A DNA stretch of 6,588 nt from Candidatus Coatesiibacteriota bacterium (GTDB lineage: Bacteria; Oederibacteriota; CAKKQC01), in assembly GCA_023265785.1 (NCBI GenBank), contig JAHFSL010000143.1, positions 1-6,588 of the forward strand, read 5' to 3'. Positions 1-5,001 of this stretch are shown piece after piece (the first letter of the stretch is position 1; each line of letters begins with the position of its first letter). Position numbers and translations under genes: made by a program. The notes below the pieces were generated by a model, which saw only the letters and a program-made list of their open reading frames with translations, did no database searches and was not told the DNA's origin.

Positions 1-606
1 CTCCCGCTCTTCGGCATCGGTTGGCTGACCGGCCTGCCGCTGGGACTCACCGTCACCGACATCTACCTGCACGACACCTACTACGTGATCGGCCATTTCC
101 ACTATGTCGTGGTGACCGGCAGTCTCCTCGCCCTCATGGGGGGGCTGTACCACTGGTTCCCCAAGATGTTCGGCCGGCGGATGAGCCTCGGGCTGGGCCA
201 GGTCCACTTCTGGGGCACGGCCATCTGCATGAATGGCGTCTTCTTCCCGATGCTGATCCAGGGCCTGGCCGGCGTCCAGCGCCGGCTGTATGACCCCACG
301 GCCCAGACCCACAACCTCTCCACGCAGTACCTCAACCCCGTGATGACCTACTTCGTGTACGGCCTCCTGCTGTTCCAGCTGCCCTTCATCTATAACGTGA
401 TCCACAGCATCTTTTTCGGCGAGCGCGTGACGGACGAGAATCCGTGGCGCGCCACCACCCTGGAATGGGCGACCCCCACCCCGCCGCCCCACGGCAACTT
501 CGCAAAGACCCCAACGGTCTGGCGGGGCCCGTACGAATACAGCGTCCCGGGCATGGACCGCGACTACCTGCCCCAGCACGAGCCCGAGAAGGGAGGACGT
601 CGCTGA
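1..606 (+). CDS. ctaD: Cytochrome c oxidase subunit I, C-terminal part (5' end outside window)
   Basis: This is the last 201 residues of the catalytic heme-copper oxidase subunit, which reduces O2 at a heme a3-CuB centre and pumps protons across the inner membrane. The open frame runs in from the window edge. Visible residue 24-25 is the His-Asp of HDTYYV, equivalent to the Mg-site pair. Residues 32-35 are HFHY, where family knowledge makes the first His the heme a3 ligand and the second the heme a ligand. Three membrane helices follow (about residues 29-53, 63-88 and 109-139), matching helices X-XII. The tail holds the common NPW-TLEW-PPP-NF pattern. The usual GMPRR after helix XI reads GVQRR here. 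The stop overlaps the ctaE start as TGATG, so the two are likely co-translated. The identity is secure; the oxidase subtype cannot be read because the proton-channel residues lie upstream. Confidence 0.97.
   Translation, partial: LPLFGIGWLTGLPLGLTVTDIYLHDTYYVIGHFHYVVVTGSLLALMGGLYHWFPKMFGRRMSLGLGQVHFWGTAICMNGVFFPMLIQGLAGVQRRLYDPTAQTHNLSTQYLNPVMTYFVYGLLLFQLPFIYNVIHSIFFGERVTDENPWRATTLEWATPTPPPHGNFAKTPTVWRGPYEYSVPGMDRDYLPQHEPEKGGRR
591..596 (+). promoter_or_regulatory. Shine-Dalgarno of ctaE
   Basis: GGGAGG lies nine bases before ATG 606, inside the last codons of ctaD. With the TGATG overlap it supports ATG 606 over the internal ATG at 633. Confidence 0.75.
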
Positions 607-1187
607 TGGCCGGTCACGCGGGGACGACGACGATGCCGGAAGGGCTCACCCACGCCAAGCTGGGCATGTGGCTCTTTCTCGCCTCGGAAGTCATGCTGTT
701 TTCAACGCTCTTCACCTCCTACGTCATCTTCCGGACCACCGCCCCCGCGTGGCCGCACGGCTGGCAGATTCTCAATATTCCGTTGGGCACGCTCAACACG
801 GCCGTCCTGATCACCTCGTCGGTCACCATGGTCATGTCCTATGCCAAGGCGCTCGAACGGGACCGCAAGGGATTCAATTTCTACCTTGGACTGACGATCG
901 CCTGCGCCTTCGGCTTCCTGATCATCAAGTCCCTCGAGTGGGGCCCCAAGTTCATGCACGGCCTCTCGCCGTCCACCAACATGTTCTACGGCGTCTACTT
1001 CACCCTCACGGGACTGCACGGCATCCATGTCATCGGCGGCATCATCGCAAACTCGTACCTGCTGTGGTCCGCCAACCGGGATTTTGACGAGGACTTCTTC
1101 GCCGGCCGCATCGAGGCGGCCGGACTCTATTGGCACTTCGTGGACATCGTGTGGATCTTTCTCTTCCCTACGATCTATCTTCTTTAA
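606..1187 (+). CDS. ctaE: Cytochrome c oxidase subunit III
   Basis: This is a 193-residue integral membrane subunit of the aa3-type oxidase. It has no redox centre and stabilises subunit I and its proton uptake. About 193 residues is the usual size of the short five-helix bacterial form that lacks the first two helices of mitochondrial subunit III. Hallmarks are the SEVMLFSTLF helix with conserved Glu28, SLEW with Glu111, the GLHGIHV motif with His138 and His141, and the terminal YWHFVDIVWIFLFP helix (residues 176-188). ATG 606 is chosen because it overlaps the ctaD stop (TGATG) and has a GGGAGG nine bases upstream. Starting at ATG 633 would lose only nine residues and cannot be fully excluded. 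An open frame continues upstream to 444, but that part is antiparallel to nothing conserved and simply overlaps ctaD out of frame. Confidence 0.97.
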   Translation: MAGHAGTTTMPEGLTHAKLGMWLFLASEVMLFSTLFTSYVIFRTTAPAWPHGWQILNIPLGTLNTAVLITSSVTMVMSYAKALERDRKGFNFYLGLTIACAFGFLIIKSLEWGPKFMHGLSPSTNMFYGVYFTLTGLHGIHVIGGIIANSYLLWSANRDFDEDFFAGRIEAAGLYWHFVDIVWIFLFPTIYLL

Positions 1188-1190
1188 ACC

Positions 1191-1197
1191 AGGAGGG
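1191..1197 (+). promoter_or_regulatory. Strong Shine-Dalgarno serving a short leader frame
   Basis: AGGAGGG lies four bases after the ctaE stop. It is nine bases before ATG 1207 and 32 bases before GTG 1230, so it is placed for the eight-codon frame at 1207 and is too far away to serve ctaF directly. Confidence 0.6.
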
Positions 1198-1206
1198 TTT
1201 CAATTC

Positions 1207-1233
1207 ATGAACGGAAGGAGTCGTTTCCAGTGA
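1207..1233 (+). CDS. Putative eight-codon leader minicistron upstream of ctaF
   Basis: ATG 1207 opens a frame reading MNGRSRFQ and then TGA. It has an ideally spaced AGGAGGG ahead of it, and its stop overlaps the ctaF GTG start as GTGA (1230-1233). This layout is typical of termination-reinitiation coupling. The frame also contains the second Shine-Dalgarno (1213-1220). The peptide shows no regulatory codon run (no His, Trp or Leu string), so it is not a classical attenuation leader. The alternatives are that the ATG is chance, or that it is the remnant of an older ctaF start displaced by a small indel. Translation of this frame is inference from the sequence layout. Confidence 0.4.
   Translation: MNGRSRFQ
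1213..1220 (+). promoter_or_regulatory. Shine-Dalgarno of ctaF
   Basis: GGAAGGAG lies nine bases before GTG 1230 and fixes that start. GGAAG (1213-1217) can pair with TTTCC (1224-1228), with one G-U pair and a six-base loop. That weak hairpin would partly hide the site unless a ribosome passes through the leader frame. Confidence 0.65.
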
Positions 1234-1649
1234 GTCAGGACGGGCATTCCCCGGTCAAGGTGTACCTGCTGGTGTTCCTGTGGCTGGGTATTTTCACCGC
1301 CGTCACGGTCGCGGCTTCCTACCTCCATCTGCCGGCCGCCAAGGCAATCGCGCTGGCCCTGGTGATCGCGACGCTCAAGGCCACCATCGTCGGCCTCTTC
1401 TTCATGCACCTGAAAGCCGAGGGCAAGGTGATCCTGGGCTTCCTCGCGCTGACCGCCCTGCTCGGGCTGGGGCTGGTATTTCTGCCCACCCTGGACACGA
1501 TCGGCCACGAATGGGCCGTGCCCGGCTCCATTCCGGCCGTTCCCGCGGTGCACACCCAGCAACAGCAGGACGACATCAATGCCGGCAAGACTCCAGTGGA
1601 GGAAGGCCACGGGGATGCGCCCGCGGGCGGGCACGCGCACGCCAAGTGA
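1230..1649 (+). CDS. ctaF: Cytochrome c oxidase subunit IV (prokaryotic type)
   Basis: This is a small accessory subunit of the bacterial oxidase, 139 residues from a GTG start. No other start codon is in frame after the ctaE stop. Three membrane segments are visible (about residues 10-30, 36-58 and 66-86). The second ends in the family signature LKATIVGLFFMHLK (residues 49-62), where FMHLK is the most recognisable part of the COX4_pro family. The family is usually around 100 residues, and the excess here is a polar C-terminal tail from about residue 90. That tail contains His93, 108, 127, 135 and 137 and ends GGHAHAK. This subunit is generally thought to aid assembly or CuB-site stability; a metal-binding role for the tail is only inference. 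It follows ctaE in the standard order and is probably translationally coupled to the leader frame. Confidence 0.9.
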   Translation: MSQDGHSPVKVYLLVFLWLGIFTAVTVAASYLHLPAAKAIALALVIATLKATIVGLFFMHLKAEGKVILGFLALTALLGLGLVFLPTLDTIGHEWAVPGSIPAVPAVHTQQQQDDINAGKTPVEEGHGDAPAGGHAHAK

Positions 1650-1650
1650 C

Positions 1651-1680
1651 GGCGGTGCCGGTATCAGGCCGGCGCCTGCC
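1651..1680 (+). terminator. Strong GC hairpin after ctaF, without T tract
   Basis: Bases 1651-1661 pair with 1669-1680, giving 11 pairs (one G-T, one bulged T at 1677) around a seven-base loop TATCAGG. The hairpin begins two bases after the ctaF stop. The following bases are CGTTCCGG, so the T run of a canonical intrinsic terminator is absent. It may be a partial terminator, a processing site or a 3' stabiliser that sets the oxidase-subunit message apart from downstream genes. The pairing is seen in the sequence; the role is inferred. Confidence 0.45.
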
Positions 1681-1709
1681 CGTTCCGGCCGGTGGAGTAT
1701 GCTGAAGCC

Positions 1710-1901
1710 ATGAGCCTCCGGACCTTCCATCTCTTCTTCATCGTCCTGGCGTTCCTGACGTGCGCCGGACTGTCCGGCTGGGCAGTGTGGCAGTGGGAAG
1801 CGGGCGGCCCGTGGCTGGCGGGCCTCTCGGCGGCCGCCGGGTTGGGCCTGATTCCCTACCTGCTCTGGTTCCGCCGGACGTACCGGGCAGGCACCGCCTG
1901 A
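1710..1901 (+). CDS. Small two-helix membrane protein of the cox cluster
   Basis: The 63-residue product is almost entirely hydrophobic, with membrane segments at about residues 7-27 and 33-54. The short linker WQWEAGGP lies between them and the tail RRTYRAGTA is basic. By the positive-inside rule both ends probably face the cytoplasm. I do not recognise a named family. Position just after ctaF and overlap with the next gene (TGATG at 1899-1903) suggest a helper in oxidase assembly. ATG 1710 is preferred, with GGTGGAG (1691-1697) twelve bases upstream as a distant ribosome site. GTG 1692 is an alternative adding MEYAEA. A TATGCT hexamer at 1698-1703 resembles a -10 box but has no -35 partner. 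The gene is likely real because of the overlap and the clean helix pattern. Confidence 0.7.
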   Translation: MSLRTFHLFFIVLAFLTCAGLSGWAVWQWEAGGPWLAGLSAAAGLGLIPYLLWFRRTYRAGTA

Positions 1902-2146
1902 TGGGACGCCTGGCCGTGGCGGCGGTGCTCCTGCTTCCACGGGCCGCGCTCGCCTGCCCGATGTGCTTCGGCGGGATCGACAATCCGACCCTGGGGCGGG
2001 CCTTCAACATCGGCCTGTTCATGCTGATGGGGAGCACGTTTGGCCTGCTGGTAGCGGGCATCACCTGGCTCGTCCGCATCGAGCGGCGCCGGATGGCTGC
2101 CGATGCAATTCATTTCTCCCGCTTGCGCGAGTCGGGAGCGGAATAG
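1901..2146 (+). CDS. Small exported CPMC-motif protein with one membrane helix
   Basis: This gives an 81-residue protein. Residues 1-18 look like a signal peptide ending ALA, immediately followed by CPMCFGG with Cys19 and Cys22. A hydrophobic helix spans about residues 35-58, and a basic tail (IERRRM to RLRE) follows and should stay in the cytoplasm. The CxxC pair would therefore lie on the periplasmic side close to the membrane. ALAC is a poor lipobox because it lacks an aliphatic residue at -3, so type I cleavage or an uncleaved anchor is more likely. CxxC in a cox assembly cluster suggests thiol redox chemistry or copper handling, as in Sco-like or thioredoxin-like helpers, but no such fold is present in so short a protein. 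Translation is probably coupled to the previous gene (TGATG). Function unknown. Confidence 0.72.
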   Translation: MGRLAVAAVLLLPRAALACPMCFGGIDNPTLGRAFNIGLFMLMGSTFGLLVAGITWLVRIERRRMAADAIHFSRLRESGAE

Positions 2147-2150
2147 CCGC

Positions 2151-2855
2151 ATGCAGTGCCGCGCCGCCCTGGGGGCGGTGTGGCTTGCCTCCGTGGCCGG
2201 GAACGGCGGGGCCGGAACCGTTGCCGGTCGGGTGACCCTCACGGGCACCGCGCCGGAGCGGCGTCCCCTGCCGGTCACGGAGAAGGCGTGCCACCCCGGC
2301 CCCTTCCTGGATGAGTCCGTCCTCGCGGGGCCGGGCGGAGGCCTGCAGAATGTCTTTGTCCGGCTGGTCTCACCCCTGCCCGCCACCCGACCGCCGGCCG
2401 ACAAGGCGATTGTCAGGCTCGAACAGCACGGATGCCGGTTTGAGCCGCATGTGTTCGGCATCCGTCCCGGTCAGCCGCTGGAGATCATCAATGCCGACCC
2501 CGTCCTCCACAACATCCATGCCCTGGCCAAGCGCGGCCGGGAATTCAATGCCGCCATGCCGCCGCGCACCGCCCCCTGGGCGATCCAACGGACCTTCACC
2601 GCCGCCGAGACCATGGTGCAGATCCGCTGCGATGTCCACGGGTGGATGTCGGCCTGGGCCGGGGTCGTGGACCATCCCTGGTTTGCCGTGAGCGGACCGG
2701 ACGGACGGTTCACGATTCCCGGTGTCCCGCCGGGAACCTATGATGTCGAAGCCTGGCACGAAGTCTACGGGGTCCAGCGGCTCCGGCTGACGGTGCGTGG
2801 GCGCCTGGCGGCCACCGCCGTCTTCGCCTACAATGCCGGCACCCACCGCCCATGA
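2151..2855 (+). CDS. Exported cupredoxin-like protein with carboxypeptidase-regulatory-like domain
   Basis: The 234-residue product starts with a likely signal peptide (residues 1-22, to about GGAG). The central part resembles a type 1 copper fold. VLHNIHA supplies His120 (and His123), and CDVHGWM supplies Cys160, His163 and Met166. The C-x2-H-x2-M spacing is that of amicyanin. Cys47 and Cys95, the latter in GCRFEPH, could form a disulfide or a second site. From about residue 177 a small beta domain follows (GPDGRFTIPGVPPGTYDVEAWH), characteristic of carboxypeptidase-regulatory-like modules. ATG 2151 has GGGAG twelve bases upstream and directly precedes the signal peptide. ATG 2103 in the same frame would overlap the previous gene by 44 bases and bury the signal. 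The stop overlaps ctaA as ATGA. A role in periplasmic electron transfer or copper supply to the oxidase is inferred from motif and context. Confidence 0.85.
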   Translation: MQCRAALGAVWLASVAGNGGAGTVAGRVTLTGTAPERRPLPVTEKACHPGPFLDESVLAGPGGGLQNVFVRLVSPLPATRPPADKAIVRLEQHGCRFEPHVFGIRPGQPLEIINADPVLHNIHALAKRGREFNAAMPPRTAPWAIQRTFTAAETMVQIRCDVHGWMSAWAGVVDHPWFAVSGPDGRFTIPGVPPGTYDVEAWHEVYGVQRLRLTVRGRLAATAVFAYNAGTHRP

Positions 2856-3769
2856 ACCGCCGCCGCGTTCAATCCCCCCGGATCGATGCCGTGACGCACC
2901 GGCTCGCGCTGGTCACCGCCGCCCTGACGGGCGTCCTCCTGTTCGCCGGCGGGCTGGTCACCAGCACCGGCTCCGGGCTGGCCGTCCCTGATTGGCCTCT
3001 CTCATTTGGAACCTTGTTCCCCTCAATGGTCGAAGGCGTGCGGTTTGAACATTCCCACCGGCTGATCGCCGGATTCGTCCTCATCCTGATGGCCGCCCTG
3101 ACCGTCCGCATCGCGCGCCAGTCCGGTCCCGGTCTGGTTCGCAACCTCGCGTTTCTCGGCATGGGCGCCGTCGTGGCCCAGGCCCTGCTGGGCGGCCTGA
3201 CCGTCCTGCTCCAACTGCCGCCCGCCGTCTCGGTGGCCCACGCGGTGCTGGCGCAGGGATTCTTCTCGACGGTCTGCACCCTCGCCGCGGCGACCGGACC
3301 CGGCTGGAAGCCGCCCCTCCCGGGCGCCCGCGCCCTGCGCCGCGCCGGCCATGCGGCCGCGGGGGCCCTGGGCATCCAGATTCTCCTTGGTGCAGTGATG
3401 CGCCACCTGGGGGCGGGGCACGAGTTCCCTGACTGGCCGCTGGCCGGTGGCAGAATCATTCCTGCGTTCTACGGAGACCCGGGCCGCATGGCCAACTTCG
3501 CCCATCGTTCCTGGTCGTGGGTCGCCGGAGCGATGGTGCTCTGGGCTGCCCATCGGGCCTGGCACGGCAGTCATGGCCATACCCTCGTGCGCCGCTGGGG
3601 CCTCGCGCTCCCCCTCCTCCTGGCCCTGCAATTCACCCTCGGCGCCCAGGCGGTCTGGCTCAACTTGCCCCCCCTCGTGACGGCCCTGCATGTTCCCGTG
3701 GGTGGCCTCCTGCTTGCCGGAAGCGTGCTTCTGGCGGTCCGGTCGGGTCTGGAGCGCGTGCTACACTAG
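2852..3769 (+). CDS. ctaA: Heme A synthase (COX15/CtaA)
   Basis: This inner-membrane enzyme oxidises the C8 methyl of heme O to a formyl group to make heme A, using a bound heme b. The 305-residue length and eight-helix pattern fit the family. The four conserved heme-ligand histidines are visible: His69 within EHSHR (with Glu66, matching the ExxHR motif), His130 in VAHAVLAQ, His218 in FAHRSW and His280 in ALHVPVG. The two-fold internal repeat also shows in VPDWPL (residues 45-50) and FPDWPL (192-197). The paired extracellular cysteines of Bacillus-type CtaA are absent; the only cysteine is Cys142. The start overlaps the upstream stop (ATGA) and has no clear ribosome site, consistent with coupling. 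It works directly after CtaB, whose gene lies beyond the next one. Confidence 0.95.
   Translation: MNRRRVQSPRIDAVTHRLALVTAALTGVLLFAGGLVTSTGSGLAVPDWPLSFGTLFPSMVEGVRFEHSHRLIAGFVLILMAALTVRIARQSGPGLVRNLAFLGMGAVVAQALLGGLTVLLQLPPAVSVAHAVLAQGFFSTVCTLAAATGPGWKPPLPGARALRRAGHAAAGALGIQILLGAVMRHLGAGHEFPDWPLAGGRIIPAFYGDPGRMANFAHRSWSWVAGAMVLWAAHRAWHGSHGHTLVRRWGLALPLLLALQFTLGAQAVWLNLPPLVTALHVPVGGLLLAGSVLLAVRSGLERVLH
3759..3767 (+). promoter_or_regulatory. Possible extended -10 element for the csgG-like gene
   Basis: TGCTACACT fits the TGnTAnnnT extended -10 pattern and stands out in GC-rich surroundings. It ends seven bases before ATG 3775, so transcription would start at or next to the ATG and give a leaderless message. 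This fits the lack of a Shine-Dalgarno there. It coincides with the last ctaA codons and stop, and chance is a strong alternative. Confidence 0.2.
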
Positions 3770-3774
3770 CGCCC

Positions 3775-5001
3775 ATGTCCGCCCGCAACAGACGCCGTGC
3801 AATATCCACAGGGTTGAAGGCCATGGTTCTGGTAGCCGTCGTCGGAGCGGTACCCCGGCCTGCGGCGGCGATCGGGGATATCCAGGAGGCGATCGACGGC
3901 GCGCTGCGCGATCTCCCCAGGTTGTCACAGAAGCTGGACCCCAAGTACCACACGGTGGCGATCTTCCCATTCAAGAGTGACGAATCAATGAAGGGTGCGG
4001 GATCCGTCCTGCAGGACAAGATCGTGAAAGTCCTGCTCGACACGGGCCGATTCAAGGTCATCGACCGGGAGGCCCTGGAAGCCCTGCTCAAGGAACAGGC
4101 CCTGTCCCTGACCGGCATCGTGGAGGAACGCGCCGACATGGTCAGGGTCGGCAAGGTGGCGGGCGCCGATGTGTTCATGTACGGTAGCGCAAGCGTCTCC
4201 GGACAGACCCTCACCCTGACGCTCAAAATGGTCGAGGTCCAGACCAGTGCCATCGTCTGGCAGGAAGCTCTCCAGGGAGAATCATCGGAGGGAGGTGGAC
4301 GGGTGGGTCTTGCGGTCGGCTATTTTCTGATTCCAGTCTCCATGCACACGGACTTCAACACCAAGGCGGCCAATTCCCCGACCTTCCGCTTCGAGGGAAT
4401 GGGAATGAAGGACGCGTATCTCACGGGCGCACCCGAGCCAGCCTTCAAGAAATCGCTTGGCGGCCCCTCGGCCTCGTTGTCGTACCGCCAGCCCTTCCCC
4501 TACTCCCGGGCCTGGGGGTTCGGCGTTGACCTCACGGGTGGCCTGGCGTTCGACCCCGGTGAATTCCAGGCCACCGGCCTTGATGCGGCCAATGGCAACC
4601 AGGAAGTCACCGTCATCGCCTCCGTGGCGAGCGTGAGATACATCGCGCTCGGCGGCATCATCTTTTACCGCACGCGTGAGCTGACGGGTGGCCATGTGGA
4701 CCGGATCAATCCCTACATCGGTTTTTCGGCCGGGATGGTCCAGGTCGGCGTGGATCGTGCGAAGTTCTCCTACGCGACAGGCGGCGGGGGTAATATCACC
4801 ACTCCGAACACCAAGGGGCTCGGAATGTTCGCGGCCCGCCTGGGCACGGAGGTCCTCTTCACACGCCACCTTTCACTTGAGGTGGAGGCGGCCCTGCCGC
4901 TTGCAGGCGCAACGCGTCTTTCCGATAATGCAGCCATGGTCATCACCCTCGAAAAGCCCGCAGGCCTCCGCGCGTTCGGACTATTGCGTTACAACTTCTG
5001 A
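3775..5001 (+). CDS. CsgG/FlgO-like domain protein with putative C-terminal outer-membrane beta-barrel
   Basis: The 408-residue product has a basic signal peptide ending PAAA (residues 1-32). It carries no lipobox cysteine, unlike curli CsgG. Residues 58-166 form a CsgG/FlgO/TolB-N-like alpha/beta domain: the strand VAIFPF (61-66), LLDTGRFKVIDREALEALLKEQ (87-108, typical of this superfamily), GKVAGADVFMYGS (126-138), then VSGQTLTLTLKMVEVQTSAIVWQ. Residues about 175-408 alternate polar and hydrophobic strands with glycine-aromatic turns and end LLRYNF. That terminal Phe fits the recognition signal of outer-membrane barrels. The likely role is an outer-membrane or periplasmic envelope protein; the substrate is unknown. 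ATG 3775 gives the best signal peptide, while ATG 3823 would remove its basic part. No Shine-Dalgarno is visible. By eye the gene is less GC-rich than its neighbours, and it interrupts the ctaA-ctaB pair, which suggests later insertion. Confidence 0.82.
   Translation: MSARNRRRAISTGLKAMVLVAVVGAVPRPAAAIGDIQEAIDGALRDLPRLSQKLDPKYHTVAIFPFKSDESMKGAGSVLQDKIVKVLLDTGRFKVIDREALEALLKEQALSLTGIVEERADMVRVGKVAGADVFMYGSASVSGQTLTLTLKMVEVQTSAIVWQEALQGESSEGGGRVGLAVGYFLIPVSMHTDFNTKAANSPTFRFEGMGMKDAYLTGAPEPAFKKSLGGPSASLSYRQPFPYSRAWGFGVDLTGGLAFDPGEFQATGLDAANGNQEVTVIASVASVRYIALGGIIFYRTRELTGGHVDRINPYIGFSAGMVQVGVDRAKFSYATGGGGNITTPNTKGLGMFAARLGTEVLFTRHLSLEVEAALPLAGATRLSDNAAMVITLEKPAGLRAFGLLRYNF

Noticed and set aside
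1200..1940. Long minus-strand open frame (246 codons) opposite ctaF and the small membrane gene
   Set aside because: It lies antisense to well-supported genes, its translation is Pro/Gly/Arg/Gln-rich with no recognisable domain, and long antisense frames are expected at this G+C.
2103..2150. ATG 2103 as start of the cupredoxin-like gene
   Set aside because: It overlaps the CPMC gene by 44 bases and adds a polar segment before the signal peptide; ATG 2151 fits better.
1856..2846. Two further minus-strand open frames opposite the CPMC and cupredoxin-like genes
   Set aside because: They have no motif, signal peptide or plausible start context, and they mirror the codon pattern of the plus-strand genes.
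3023..3691. Minus-strand open frame (222 codons) opposite ctaA
   Set aside because: It is fully antisense to ctaA, whose four heme-ligand histidines confirm the plus strand; the product is low-complexity and charged.
3517..3774. Upstream extension of the csgG-like frame into ctaA
   Set aside because: It would overlap ctaA by about 250 bases and place nearly 90 arginine/proline-rich residues ahead of a clear signal peptide.
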